Part shown: positions 41,201-48,239 of the stretch, one piece after another
How positions within the stretch are numbered: position 1 is the first letter of the stretch
Layout: each line of letters starts with the position of its first letter
Position numbers and translations under genes: made by a program
Notes under the pieces: model-generated
Told to the model about the DNA's origin: nothing
Seen by the model: the letters and a program-made list of their open reading frames with translations, nothing else
The model's database searches: none
Origin: JAGMES01 sp023128035
GTDB lineage: Bacteria; Bacillota; Halanaerobiia; DY22613
Direction: 5' to 3'
DNA: 64,000 nt
NCBI GenBank assembly: GCA_030627905.1
Contig: DAOVRZ010000002.1
Coordinates: forward strand, 1 to 64,000

Positions 41201-43119
41201 ACCATCAGGTAAAAATCAGAGGTTTTAGAATTGAATTGGGAGAGATTGAAAATCAGCTAATTAAGATCGAAAATATTAAAGAAGCTATCGTGATTGATCT
41301 AAAAGATGATCAGGGGATTAGTTTTCTCGCTGCATATATCGTAACTTTAGAAGAAATTTCACTTACTGAGTTAAGAGATAATCTTTCTAAAATGTTACCT
41401 GATTATATGATTCCTTCTTATTTTGTGAGATTAGATCATCTGCCATTAACTAATAATGGTAAGGTAAATCGAAAAGCATTACCTAAACCAGATGGTAGTA
41501 TTCACTCTGGAAAAGATTATGTCGCTCCAGCTCGTGATATAGAGATTAAACTTGCTAATATCTGGTCAGATGTTTTGGGTGTTGAAAGGATCGGGATAAA
41601 TGATGATTTCTTTGAATTGGGTGGACATTCTCTAAAAGCTACCAATCTGATACAAAAGATAAGAAAAGAGTTAGCTCTAGAAATTTCATTAAAAGAGATA
41701 TTTAAAAATCCTGGATTTAAAGAACAGATCAAAATTCTAGAAAATGCAAAGAAAGCAATCTATTCTTCATTGAAACCTGTAGAAAAAATGAATTATTATC
41801 CAGTCTCAGCAGCACAAAAACGTCTTTTCCTTTTCGATCAAATTAATAGTGAGAATATGAGTTATAATATTCCGGTTGTCCTGATACTTCAGGGTGAATT
41901 GAATCGAGAATTATTCGAAAAGGCTGTTCAAAAATTGATCAAACGCCATGAATCATTTAGAACTTCTTTGAAGATGATTGATAAAGAAGTTGTTCAGATT
42001 ATTCATCCTGAGGTAAATATTAAGATCAGTGATCTTAATGTGGAAGAAGCCAGAATAGATGAGGTGATTAATGAATTTGTCAGACCTTTTGATTTGACCA
42101 AAGCTCCATTATTACGGGTTGGTTTGGGGAATTTAGATAATGGTCATCTATTGATCTTTGATATGCATCATATCATCTCAGATGGAACATCAATGAATAT
42201 TTTGATTCAGGATTTTTTGGAACTCTACGTTGGAAAGGAACTTAAAGAAGTAGAAGTCCAGTATAAAGATTTCGCTTTCTGGCAAAATCAATTTTTGGAA
42301 TCAGAATTGATTCAAAAACAAGAAGAATACTGGATGAATCTTTTCGCTGAAGGAGTACCTACACTGGAGATACCAACAGATTTTGAAAGACCATCTGTGA
42401 CTACTTTTGAAGGTGCTGCAATTCATTTTGAATTAGATGCTGAATTGATTGAGAGTTTGTATGAATTGGCAAATCAAAATAGAGCTACGCTTTTTATGGT
42501 CTTATTGGCTGGTTTCAATATTTTCCTCTCCAAATATACAGGTCAGGAAGAAATAATCGTCGGAACTCCGATTGCTGGCAGGAATCATCCTGATCTTGAA
42601 GAGATTATTGGTATGTTTGTAAATACATTGGCTCTAAAAAATTCTCCTTTGTCTCAAAAATCAGTTAAAGAATTTATTGTAGAGGTCAGGGAAAATACTT
42701 TAAAAGCTTATGAGAATCAGGATTATCAATTTGAGATGTTAGTAGACAAATTGGGAATACATACAAAACAGAATAGAACTCCTTTGTTTGATGTAATGTT
42801 GGTTGTGCAAAATATGGGACTTAAAGAAATTGAGACTGAAGATTTTAAAGCAATTCATTATACTCCAAAGACTAATTTAGCGAAATTTGACATGACTCTT
42901 TATGTTGTTGAAGGTCAGACACTTAAGATGACTTTGAATTATAAGACTAAATTATTTGCAAAAGAGACAATGGAGAGGTTTATGGAAAGGTTAATTGAGA
43001 TTATTAGAGAAATTGTTGAATACTCGACGAAGACGATTATAGAGATAGGTAGAAAACCAGAGGAAGAGGTCGTAGCAGGGTTTAGTGATTTTATAGATGA
43101 TTTGGAAGATGAGTTTTAG
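29227..43119 (+). CDS. NRPS protein, four modules plus terminal C: (C-A-T)x4-C
   Basis: 4630-aa peptide synthetase. Approximate residues: C1 1-445, A1 460-960, T1 970-1045, C2 1058-1490, A2 1510-2005, T2 2010-2085, C3 2100-2530, A3 2550-3040, T3 3050-3130, C4 3140-3575, A4 3590-4090, T4 4095-4175, C5 4185-4610. C1 opens with LSPMQEGMFFH, close to the DCL-type C domain at 20929, and has HHIIYDG. By-eye codes: A1 DGFFLGVVFK (Ile), A2 DALVSGMVAK (unassigned), A3 DAESIGTVCK (Lys), A4 DFWNIGMVHK (the Thr code). All T domains have GG(H/Q)SL. There is no TE. The protein ends in a C domain with an acidic tail (SDFIDDLEDEF), so the chain must pass to a synthetase that begins with an A domain. None lies downstream; candidates are the A-first protein at 4134 or a gene left of the window. 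A DCL-type C1 would also fit an upstream D-residue donor. Confidence 0.96.
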   Translation: MNIKEKIKKENIEDILALSPMQEGMFFHYLKDNDTDLYFEQLSINITGRLDFYLFNKTWNIVIDQNAMLRTGFVWEKLERPIQIVLKRLNFSIDKYDFSSLKDGKKNESLKQLKEQDRKKRFDLEKGPLFRVTLCKLEEENFEIIISNHHIIYDGWSNGIILNDFLNIYSLLNKGQHPIQSKKTKFKEYLRWLRVQDKVRQETFWREDLKDFEEKTELPTDQKESDTHDVEKFTYKLPDKLVDQINEFVKQYEITLGVVIYSVWGLLLQRYNNMEEVLFGTTVSGRPAELIDIEKSVGLFINTIPLRVKSSEQEKVLDLLNRINDTLYKRKDFENTPLAQIQSYGEIYSQESLFDSIVVIENYPINQIMSNNSFGLNINSFSTFEKTNYDLTLEVTLFDGLELNLIYNRNSFSEVRIKQLVSYFEKILIEISNDPQQRVSEIEIVTQKEKEKLLFDFNLTDSAYPKDQPLSQLFEEVVENQPDHVALSLENQQLTYRELNQKANQLARVLREKGVQRNTIIGLMVERSCEMIISIFAILKAGGVYLPINPDDPMDRINYILEDSKTNILLTQKTLGESFNEVFNFNGEIIHVDDANIYTYDMSNLENSNISNDLAYVIYTSGTTGKPKGTLVAHFNISRVVKNTNYIEITENDRILQLSNYAFDGSTFDIFAALLNGATLILIRKEDVLDLVRLANIIALEKVTVFFVTTALFNMLVEHQIEALKDVRKILFGGERVSLKHVRKAIAEIGPAHLIHVYGPTESTVFATFYPVEGISENAMTIPIGKPISNTQVYILDQYLNVQPDGFMGELCISGDGLARGYLNQPELTAEKFIPHPFIKGERLYKTGDLVKRLQDGNIEFIGRIDQQIKLRGFRIELAEIELELLKFEEIKEAVVILRENGDFKYLCAYIVTSKFISTHKLREELFKSLPEYMIPAQFMLLERLPLTSNGKIDKKALPKPDQALISTENYLPPTNQTEAKLVKIFSKVLGVKRIGVLDDFFSLGGHSLNAISLTSKIMKEFEVEISLREIFDHPTILQLARIINTLDKSSLLNIEKVPVREYYPLTSAQKGMFILSQHGERNISYNMPGVWMIDGQLDLERFENTIKSLIKRHEAFRTSFKIVDGEPMQKIHPDVDFKINYLKASTEDIDDLLQQFVQPFDLSKPPLLRVGIVQTQEKSYFIYDMHHIISDGLSMYNLINDFAHIYEEKELSELKIQYKDYTVWQNDLLNSDKLSKQENYWIERFTDQISHEVNIPILNLQTDYPRTAIRSFEGDRVSFKLDKKYTDKLKKLAVQNNATLYMLLFATYNLLLSRYTSQEDIVFGTPVQGRWHPDLEKIIGMFVNTLAIRNYVDKDKSFLHFLEITRENLLDAFENQDYPFEKLVEKLDLNVDVSHNPLFDTFFVLQKGDCYQLKIRDIKLTPYAYINQVAKFDLSLEIIENNGELDGHFEYSTKLFKRETIERLAWHYKNILQEILKTPEKKISKIEILSPKEKDLLLYEFNQQNAQNENEAQTLNELFEMEVDKSPDKVALVFGDQQLTYSEFNQKVNQLAHILRKNGVQRESIVAIMVTYSIEMMIGIYGILKAGGAYLPIDPANPKERIQFILEDSNTEILLTQTFLTEKFDFSKRVICLDDKDIYQGNSENVENINSPNDLAYIIYTSGTTGKPKGSLITHFNVNGVLKNLGVTIIAQDRFLHVSNYVFDASVLSLFGFILNGATLIIIPKESIVNLEKLTDIIIDEEVTVLVLSTGLFNIIVDHKLESLKNVRKISFGGESASFKHVKKAFDYLGPDHLINMYGPTECTVASTYYSINKLDTDFYTIPIGKSISNTSIYILDKENNLQPIGISGELCIAGDGVGRGYLNRPELTEEKFVQNPFNLDQRMYRTGDLAKWLPDGNIEFIGRIDHQIKLRGYRIELSEIEKELLTHKMIKDAHLVVKKDLNEDKYICAYLVTEEDISQIELRNYLAKTLPEYMIPAYFITVEKFSLNAIGKIDLKALPEPDLTQNIKDNYLAPTNETEEKLVTIWSEILGIEEIGVRDNFFTLGGQSLKAMSLLSKITVVFNVEISFKEIFNHPTIEELAKLIQSVNKKARLAIEKVEELESYPLSSAQKRMFILNQMDSKSIHYNMPAGLIMEGELDYELFEKALRGCIERHETLRTSFELIDGETVQRIHKDVDFEINYQEGSIEDIDKIFADFVQPFDLAIAPLFRAEFIKLNLKKHLFLLDLHHIIADGISMGILIKDFQELYTRAKIQTNAKLPELKIQYKDFTIWQNNVFNSEMMKEQKEYWLEVFSGDIPILDFPIDYQRPSIKSFAGDSIKFVIDNELLSKLKEFASAHDATLYMVFFSAYNLLLSRYTHQQNIIVGTPIAGRTHPDFLDVIGLFINTLAIRIRVEQNQSLDELLSEVKTQTLSAFDNQDYPFEKLLEEIELKWDMSRNPLFDTFFSFQDGEDLELEIPNLSISPYSFKKNIAKFDFSLDGFERNGEVEFDLEYSTMLFKKETMERFAGHFINILNNCFSSKKKLYEIEMISENEKRELLVDFNNTQMEILDTKMLHQLFEKQAERRGDKTALIFKEERLSYQELNQKANQLARVLREKGVSIDQIVAIMVEPSLEMVIGILAILKAGGAYLPIDPAYPINRIKYMLRDSNTSILFTQRKLLNKISFTDDLTIDLINIDLEELYTNDARNLQRIKQPKNLAYVIYTSGSTGNPKGVLVEHRNVVSYIYAFNNEFELNENDRVLQQASYSFDASVEEIYPILTVGGSLVIFEKAEILDVKLLADVIFKHRITLLSSSPLLLNELNKLKPLNSIHTFISGGDVLKGEYINSLIKYAKVYNTYGPTESTVCATFHQCTEPLENNIPIGLVITNYQVHIFDKMNQLVPIGVAGELCISGAGVARGYLNRPDLTEEKFVINPFTGCRMYKTGDLARWRSDGNIEFLGRIDNQIKIRGYRIETGEIEDRLLKHSLIKDVIVVARKVQSDNLSLCAYFVSEEEISTSNLRNYLKRDLPEYMIPAYFSRLEEMPVTKTGKIDLNNLPKHTLTEIIDTESEYIEPVNEIEKKLSLIWSDILGVKKIGRNANFFTLGGHSLNATSLVTEIYKEFQIEIPLHQIFKTPLLKDIAEYISKAEKRSYSLIKPVDKNEYYQGYYPTSSAQKRLFILEQFEGINSTYNMPGMYRIEGKLDYVNFEDAIYSLVDRHESLRTFFESVNGEIVQKIKENVTISISYLKAKEGELERISKEFVKPFDLSHPPLFRVGLIECENSHFLLIDMHHIISDGVSMNILIEDFVKLYQGDEIFKLEIQYKDFAVWQNELFKSSQIQKQVDYWLEIFVETSDIPVLNLPMDCSIRPMVMNFEGDHYYHNLSKELTLKLYQLMKKYDVTLYMISLAVYNILLYKYTNQEDIIVGTPIAGRDYPGLEKIFGMFVNTLPVRNYPESKKSFAEFLNEVKENALGAYENQDYPFEMLIDKLDLHRDMSRNPLFDTVLVLQNKGQAELSIPGLTFKPCTIQNKVSRFDLTWNLEETGDEINITLEYSTKLFKKETVQRMIEHFENIIREVSLDSNLVISKIQMISESEKDYLLNHLNGTKAEYPKEKAIKEIFEEQVSLNSDQIALIFNDQSMTYGELNSRANQLARDLMEKGVSSNQIVGLLVERSFEMIIGILGIMKSGGAYLPIDPDYPIERIEYMLNDSATRLLLTDRQEFTNFNGEIISLNDHEIQLQDDSNLDKTISPNDLLYIIYTSGSTGKPKGVMIEHYNLHRLLFNDQMLFDFDKQDVWTMFHSYCFDFSVWEMWGALLYGGKLVIIPKLIAQNPAEYLEVLSEEKITILNQTPTAFYKLIDEVAKSKKDLNVRYIIFGGEALKPIRLQEWKDIYPETRLINMYGITETTVHVTYKEITEEEIKTNVSNIGKPIPTLTTYIMDKDLNLVATKVAGELCVGGDGLARGYLNRPQLTAEKFVKNPYKPEERIYRSGDLVRLMENGEKEYLGRIDHQVKIRGFRIELGEIENQLIKIENIKEAIVIDLKDDQGISFLAAYIVTLEEISLTELRDNLSKMLPDYMIPSYFVRLDHLPLTNNGKVNRKALPKPDGSIHSGKDYVAPARDIEIKLANIWSDVLGVERIGINDDFFELGGHSLKATNLIQKIRKELALEISLKEIFKNPGFKEQIKILENAKKAIYSSLKPVEKMNYYPVSAAQKRLFLFDQINSENMSYNIPVVLILQGELNRELFEKAVQKLIKRHESFRTSLKMIDKEVVQIIHPEVNIKISDLNVEEARIDEVINEFVRPFDLTKAPLLRVGLGNLDNGHLLIFDMHHIISDGTSMNILIQDFLELYVGKELKEVEVQYKDFAFWQNQFLESELIQKQEEYWMNLFAEGVPTLEIPTDFERPSVTTFEGAAIHFELDAELIESLYELANQNRATLFMVLLAGFNIFLSKYTGQEEIIVGTPIAGRNHPDLEEIIGMFVNTLALKNSPLSQKSVKEFIVEVRENTLKAYENQDYQFEMLVDKLGIHTKQNRTPLFDVMLVVQNMGLKEIETEDFKAIHYTPKTNLAKFDMTLYVVEGQTLKMTLNYKTKLFAKETMERFMERLIEIIREIVEYSTKTIIEIGRKPEEEVVAGFSDFIDDLEDEF

Positions 43120-43129
43120 GAAAGTTTTC

Positions 43130-43145
43130 GGGGGCGTAAGCCCCC
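43130..43145 (+). promoter_or_regulatory. GNRA-like GC hairpin after the NRPS stop
   Basis: GGGGGC-GTAA-GCCCCC, a perfect 6-bp GC stem closed by a GTAA tetraloop, 10 nt after the stop. No U-tract follows, so it is not a standard terminator. It may protect the 3' end of the 14-kb NRPS transcript or pause polymerase. Confidence 0.6.
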
Positions 43146-43191
43146 TGATAGCTTGTAAAATGATTAAAAGAAAAGTGGTGAAAATTCTAAG

Positions 43192-44133
43192 ATGTATTGT
43201 CCAGTTTGTAGTGAAAAATTTGGTCGAAAATCTAGTTTTTCATATTGGAAAAGTCAAGAATGTAGTAAATGTTCTACGCCACTTTTATTACCGATTCCCT
43301 TTTTTGAAGTTTTCCTTTGTTTTTTATTTTATTTTATGTCGATACCAATAATGGCTTATCTTTTGCAATATTTATCGATTACAACGTGGGAGATGTCTTT
43401 TTTTGGAGTATTCATTTTGATAGTCGCTCCCCCTTTGTTTTTAAGAGAAAGGTTTGGAGAATTAGCCATTGACGATGTAGAAAATAATCGTAAAGTTGTT
43501 GTAATTACTCTATTAATCTTAAAATATTTATTTCTATCACAAGTTAATAATATACCAGAATATGCTTTAACTCTTTTTCATCAGAATGAAGCCAAAGTGA
43601 TAGCAGAAGGTGAAGTAATTGGTACAGCAACGTATTCTAGCTCAGGTGAAAAGGTTGCATTCGCTGTTGTTGATAAAAAATATAGAAGTTTTCTTATGGT
43701 TTATGATTTTCAATGTAAAGAACTTTTTAAGATGGATCAAGTTCCCGAAAAGAAGTGGAATGAGGGTATTCGGTTTACTTTAGATGAAAAATATGTTTTA
43801 TTTGATTACCAGCCAAACGAACCAATTAGAGTAAAACGAATTATCTTTAATATAACAACAGGAGAACAAGTTAAACATTTTACTCCTGAGAAACCAAACT
43901 TTCGTAAGTCAAATTTTAATCAGCTTTCAAGTGATGGTAAATATAAATGGGAAAGGGTAGACGCTGATATGATTCAGATTGTAGAAACTGATACAGGAAA
44001 ATTGATCAAAGAATTTAAGGGTAATCACCCACGCAATTTTATGTGGGCTCCTAGTGAACACCATGTTGTATATGTGGTTGACTATGTTTCATTAATAGGA
44101 GAAAAAGCTCAATTGTGTTATTGGGAATTTTGA
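43192..44133 (+). CDS. Zinc-ribbon membrane protein with beta-propeller-like tail
   Basis: 313-aa protein I do not recognise by name. Residues 3-30 hold CPVC and CSKC, a zinc ribbon. Hydrophobic helices follow at ~33-58, ~64-82 and ~100-115. The remaining ~190 residues have repeated strands of the TolB/WD40 kind (TYSSSGEKVAFAVVDKK, RFTLDEKYVLFDYQP, QLSSDGKYKWERV, MWAPSEHHVVYVVD), suggesting a propeller-like fold; with two or three membrane helices its side of the membrane is uncertain. The ATG has only a weak ribosome site (AGTGGTG). It lies 72 bp after the NRPS stop, so it could be read through from the NRPS promoter. Possible sensor or immunity role is speculation. Confidence 0.72.
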   Translation: MYCPVCSEKFGRKSSFSYWKSQECSKCSTPLLLPIPFFEVFLCFLFYFMSIPIMAYLLQYLSITTWEMSFFGVFILIVAPPLFLRERFGELAIDDVENNRKVVVITLLILKYLFLSQVNNIPEYALTLFHQNEAKVIAEGEVIGTATYSSSGEKVAFAVVDKKYRSFLMVYDFQCKELFKMDQVPEKKWNEGIRFTLDEKYVLFDYQPNEPIRVKRIIFNITTGEQVKHFTPEKPNFRKSNFNQLSSDGKYKWERVDADMIQIVETDTGKLIKEFKGNHPRNFMWAPSEHHVVYVVDYVSLIGEKAQLCYWEF

Positions 44134-44190
44134 AATTAATGATTTGGGATGATAGAATGGCTTGTTGAGGTTACAAAAAGAGTGTTGACG

Positions 44191-44204
44191 GGAAGTATAC
44201 TTCC
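44191..44204. promoter_or_regulatory. Perfect 14-bp palindrome, possible operator
   Basis: GGAAGTATACTTCC lies directly after TTGACG (44185-44190), a good -35-like hexamer. No convincing -10 sits 16-18 bp downstream of that hexamer. The site is upstream of the Rpn-like gene and could be a repressor or activator box. Confidence 0.4.
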
Positions 44205-44278
44205 GTTATTGATTCTATATTTATAAATTATAATTACTTTTAACAATCGATTATTTTCCCTAAGTCAATTACTTTATA

Positions 44279-44287
44279 TGATATAAT
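44279..44287 (+). promoter_or_regulatory. Extended -10 promoter of the Rpn-like gene
   Basis: TGATATAAT, an extended -10 (TG-n-TATAAT), 32 bp before the ATG at 44320. No clear -35 accompanies it, as is usual for extended -10 promoters. Confidence 0.5.
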
Positions 44288-44319
44288 TATCTAAATCTTA
44301 TAGAGAGGTGGTACAACTT

Positions 44320-45066
44320 ATGTGTGAAGATATTAGAAACAAAATCGATCCCACTAATATTTACCATTATTTTTTAGCGGATAAACTGGTTTTTTTAGAT
44401 CTATTACATAACTTCGTTAAAGAGAACTGGGTAAATGATATTGATCAAGATTCTATTTCCCATGTAGATGACTCTTTGTATCAAGAAAAAATTGGTCGAA
44501 AACCGGAATTAATCTATAAAATGAAGACAAAAAAATATAACAGAGATTTATATATTATGATTTTTATTGAACATTCTATTAACCCAACTGTGCCATTTGA
44601 GATATTAACATGTATGACTAAATTATGGGAAAATATTTTGTTTCATTCGCCAAGCAATAAGCCGATAAAAAGCAAAGAGTGTATTCCATTGATCAAACCT
44701 ATTGTCTTATATGCTGGGAAAGATCAATGGACATTAGGCAATAATTTTAAAGATATTTTTGATTTAACTGATATTGGCTCCTTATTAAATAAAAATAAGT
44801 ATTGTAATTTTGAGTATACCTTAATAAATGTTACTAGTTATTCTTTAGAAGAATTAGATAAAATTTCTAGTTTAATGAGTTTAATAATTACTTTTGACCA
44901 ATCATATAGGGTCATCAAAAACAATGATGAAATTAAAGAGGTTTGGGATACAATTCACCAATTTGATTCGGATATTTTTAAAAGTTTTAAATTTTGGTTT
45001 ATGATGCGTGGTTGTAGTAAGCAATTTCCTGATATTTTGAATGAAATTTCTAATGACAAATTATGA
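44320..45066 (+). CDS. Rpn/YhgA-family PD-(D/E)XK nuclease-like protein
   Basis: 248-aa protein. ATG at 44320 follows AGAGAGGTGG; an in-frame GTG at 44308 overlaps that site and is less likely. The core reads ELIYKMK..., then MIFIEHSINPTVPFEIL, then PLIKPIVLYAGKDQWT. This matches the Rpn (recombination-promoting nuclease, YhgA, transposase_31) family, where the block is usually DLLYRV...LLLEHQS and PVVLYHG. The first acidic residue is Glu here and the Gln after EH is missing, so activity is uncertain. Full family length is ~300 aa; the C-terminus looks short. These proteins act on DNA and are often highly variable between strains. Confidence 0.75.
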   Translation: MCEDIRNKIDPTNIYHYFLADKLVFLDLLHNFVKENWVNDIDQDSISHVDDSLYQEKIGRKPELIYKMKTKKYNRDLYIMIFIEHSINPTVPFEILTCMTKLWENILFHSPSNKPIKSKECIPLIKPIVLYAGKDQWTLGNNFKDIFDLTDIGSLLNKNKYCNFEYTLINVTSYSLEELDKISSLMSLIITFDQSYRVIKNNDEIKEVWDTIHQFDSDIFKSFKFWFMMRGCSKQFPDILNEISNDKL

Positions 45067-45159
45067 AGTATAGCATTTTCATGATAATTGAAAAACATGA
45101 AGGAAAGAAATAACAAAATGACGAAATATCTATAGAGTAGAATTAAAAGGAGAGATTAT

Positions 45160-46114
45160 ATGATAGAGATTAAAGAATGATCATCTTGAAGATGCAGCGA
45201 AGATTTTTATAGAAAATTATAAAATTCAACGCAAAAATTTTACCGAGTTACCTTCAGAGTGGGAGAATCTTAGTACTATTACATCTATGCTTACCAAATT
45301 AATTAAAAATCGCTCATCTGCGGTTGCATTAAATAACAACACTCTTGTTGGTTATATGACTGGATTCACAAATATTCCAACTTTTAAAGGGGAAGCAACA
45401 GGTGTATATACTCCTGAATGGGGTCATTCATCAATGACAGAGCAAAAAGAAGATGTATATTATAAACTATACCGTTATCTTTCTAAAGAATGGGTTTCTC
45501 AAAAATTCTATACTCATGTCATAACATATTTTGCAAATGATACTTTACTATATGATTTACTATATCAGCTTTGTTTTGGAATGTTAGTTATTGATGGAGT
45601 AAGGAGTATGGATGAATTGAATAAAAACAACTTAGATAATATCATTGTGCGTCAGGCAGTAGAGGAAGATATTTTTCAACTTCAAGAACTTGATGAAAAA
45701 ATTGATCAACATTTGAATGATTCACCTGTTTTCTTATATCTGAATAATGATGGAGAATCAATTGATGATTTGAGAGAACAATTTTTGGGAAGTGGTGTGA
45801 TTACTTTTGTAGCTGAAAAAGATGGAAAGATTGTTTCTGGTATTAGAGCGAGAATGAATTCAGGGCCAGGTTGCCAAATTCTTCAGGTCAACGAAACTCT
45901 AGGAGTCAATTTCGTCTACACTTCTAAGGCTATGCAAGGATTAGGAATAGCATCTAACTTATTAAGCGAATTACTAAAATGGGGTTCACAAAATAATATG
46001 AAACGCTGTACTGTCGATTTCGAGTCACAGAATCGTGAAGCTAAAAACTTCTGGTTAAGACATTTTAAACCAATATGTTATTCAGCTATCAGAAAAGTAG
46101 ATGACAGGATTTAA
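45160..46114 (+). pseudogene. GNAT acetyltransferase gene with an early frameshift
   Basis: ATG at 45160 behind AAAAGGAG opens MIEIK, then hits a stop at codon 7. Shifting frame at about 45175 restores a continuous protein (NDHLEDAAKIFIENYK...) that runs to 46114. The intact part contains a C-terminal GNAT fold with the acetyl-CoA loop AMQGLGIASNLL and a late NREAKNFWLRHFK. The first ~45 codons of the true gene are therefore out of the ORF that starts at 45287. A one-base indel explains it: either a real mutation or a sequencing error. The product would acetylate a small molecule or peptide; the following phosphotransferase-like gene suggests a resistance or modification pair. Confidence 0.78.
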
Positions 46115-46159
46115 CGACATTTTAGAAGGTAGTTTTCGACTATAATTGGAGGGAAAAAT

Positions 46160-47298
46160 TTGAAGATAGATAATAAATTAGATCAATTATTAAAACAAGC
46201 AACAGCGATACTTAGAAAAGAAGTTGATAAAGAGATTGAGTATTTATTTTCACCAGAAGTAATCAAAGACTGGGAAAGAAATCTTATAGTTAGATGCAAA
46301 GTCTCAGGAAATAAAGAAAATTTATCTTCAATAATTATAAAAAAAATAAAAATGATCAGACATGCGGCTATACAGATTGGACTAGCCTTTATTTCTTATC
46401 TCCTATGAAAACAAATCAAAAAATAATACCACAATTTTTATGTGGGGATCAGAAAAATTCTTTCTTTATCATGGAAGATTTAGGATCACCTAAAACACTT
46501 GAAGATATTTTGAATGGAACAAGTATAGATTTGGCTGAAGAATATTTTATAGATTTAGCAAAAAAAACTGCTCAACTTAATCTCATAACCATGAATAAAG
46601 AAGATGAATTTATAAAGATAAGAGATATTTACCTAAAAGATAATGATTTTGGACGTTTGTTCGAAGCTGAAAGGTGGCATAAGGGTCTAGAAAAATTCTA
46701 TCAATGGTTTGAAAAAATTAAATGCAAAGTTTCAGAAGGAACTGAGATATGTTTAAATAATATTAATGAAACCTACAAAGATCCAGATGTTTTTCTTTCA
46801 TTTACTCATGGAGATATGGCGCCTAGTAATAATCATATCAAAGATAATCAAATATTTTTATTAGATTTTGAATATGGTGGTTATCGACATGCACTATATG
46901 ATATAACATGTTGGAATATTTTATGTCCATTACCTGAGTTTTTGGTGGAAAAGATAAAGTATCATTATAAAAATGAACTTCTTAATGATGTGAAAGCAGA
47001 TGATGAAACTTTTGATAAAACCTGGAATTATCTTTGTGCATGGCGAGCATTGGCGATGATTTCGTGGTTTCCTTTAGAAGTCTTAGAAAAGAATAGACCT
47101 TGGGTAGATGATTGGTCTATGCGAGAAGCTATGCTTTCAACCTTAAATAGGTTAGGGAAAGTATGTAATAACTCAAAAGAATTGGATTCATTAGCTCAAA
47201 GTGTGTTTATTCTTAAACAAGAGTTGAGCAATAGATGGGGTATATCAACTGCAGAAAATCTGTTACCAAAGTGGCCTGTATTTCAAGAAAAGGAGTGA
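46160..47298 (+). pseudogene. Aminoglycoside phosphotransferase-like kinase, frameshifted
   Basis: Two overlapping ORFs (46160-46408 and 46405-47298) are one gene broken by a single-base shift near 46363: reading ...HAGYTDWTSLYFLSPM across the join restores the N-lobe. The start is TTG behind GGAGGG. The second part carries the kinase motifs: FIMEDLG hinge, FTHGDMAPSNN (catalytic Asp and Asn of the HGDxxxxN loop) and FLLDFEYGG (metal-binding Asp). The family phosphorylates antibiotics or small alcohols and amines such as choline and homoserine. Located between a frameshifted GNAT and a ferredoxin gene. Confidence 0.8.
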
Positions 47299-47305
47299 AA
47301 AGACC

Positions 47306-48142
47306 TTGAAAATATTAACTCTTTATTTCAGTGGTACAGGTAACACTCATTTTATTGCGAAAAAAATAGATGAAAGACTTAGAGAAAACTCTTTTGAAAC
47401 TGAACTAGCTGCTGTTGAAAATTTTTCAGTTTTTAATTTAGATAAATACGATCTTTTAATATTCGGTTTTCCAATCTTCGCTTGTGATATGCCATCATTT
47501 CTAGATGAATACATCGAAAAATTATCTAGTTCTAAGACTACAGGGGTAATTCTTTTTTCGACAATGGGTTATTTTGGAGGAAATGCATTAAGAAGAGCTA
47601 TGCAAAAGTTTGTAAAGAAAGGTTTTTCTCCATTAGGTGCAGAAGAATTCAAACTTCCAGGATCAGATGGATTGGTTATTATGAAAAAGGATTCAAAAAT
47701 TGTTAAAAAGACAATGGCAACAAATTATAATACATCAGAAATAATTAATTCTTCAATAAATAACATTGTTAAGATTGTGGAAAAAATTTCAGTAGAAGTA
47801 ATGGATAAAACTAATTCAGTAATTCCTAAAATGAAAATAGGGGGATTATTTATTGACTGGTTCTTGATATTGATGATGAAACCTTTTGAAAAAATCTTAA
47901 GTAGAAAGGTTTGGGTGGATGATAAATGTGTTTCATGTGGACTTTGTGAAAAGATATGCCCGGCTGGAAATATAACAATAGAGAAGAGTAAAATTCAGTT
48001 TGGTAATAAATGTTATTTTTGTTTGAAATGTGTTCATCAATGCCCTACGGAAGCTATCCAGATTGGGAAAATAACAGTTGGTAAATTTAGGTGGAAGGGG
48101 CCTTTGGGAGATTTTAAGCCAGGGAATAAAGAAGACAGTTGA
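47306..48142 (+). CDS. EFR1-type flavodoxin-ferredoxin fusion
   Basis: 278-aa redox protein 8 bp after the kinase-like gene, TTG start behind AAAGGAGTG. An N-terminal flavodoxin domain (YFSGTGNTHFIAKKI, the FMN phosphate loop) is joined to two C-terminal [4Fe-4S] motifs: CVSCGLCEKICP and CYFCLKCVHQCP. This is the EFR1 family layout of anaerobic Bacillota. It shuttles electrons, perhaps to radical SAM enzymes or another oxygen-sensitive partner. The stop codon lies inside the following terminator stem. Confidence 0.92.
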   Translation: MKILTLYFSGTGNTHFIAKKIDERLRENSFETELAAVENFSVFNLDKYDLLIFGFPIFACDMPSFLDEYIEKLSSSKTTGVILFSTMGYFGGNALRRAMQKFVKKGFSPLGAEEFKLPGSDGLVIMKKDSKIVKKTMATNYNTSEIINSSINNIVKIVEKISVEVMDKTNSVIPKMKIGGLFIDWFLILMMKPFEKILSRKVWVDDKCVSCGLCEKICPAGNITIEKSKIQFGNKCYFCLKCVHQCPTEAIQIGKITVGKFRWKGPLGDFKPGNKEDS

Positions 48143-48168
48143 CACAGTTTTGGTCAACTGCTTTTTTT
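48136..48168 (+). terminator. Terminator overlapping the EFR1 stop codon
   Basis: CAGTTGAC/GTCAACTG stem (48136-48143 and 48153-48160) followed by CTTTTTTT. Closes the GNAT-kinase-EFR1 transcript. Confidence 0.9.
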
Positions 48169-48239
48169 ATTTGAAAATTATTTTTTTTGATATTAGTAAA
48201 TATGTATTTGCCAAATAATAAAAATACATTAAAAAAACA

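Noticed and set aside
1..43119. Many minus-strand ORFs of 60-140 codons across the NRPS genes
   Set aside because: All lie opposite well-conserved domain sequences and have no ribosome sites or recognisable families; they are shadows.
43097..43351. 84-aa + strand ORF overlapping the NRPS end and the next gene
   Set aside because: It is out of frame with the zinc-ribbon gene, whose CPVC/CSKC motif and length are much better supported.
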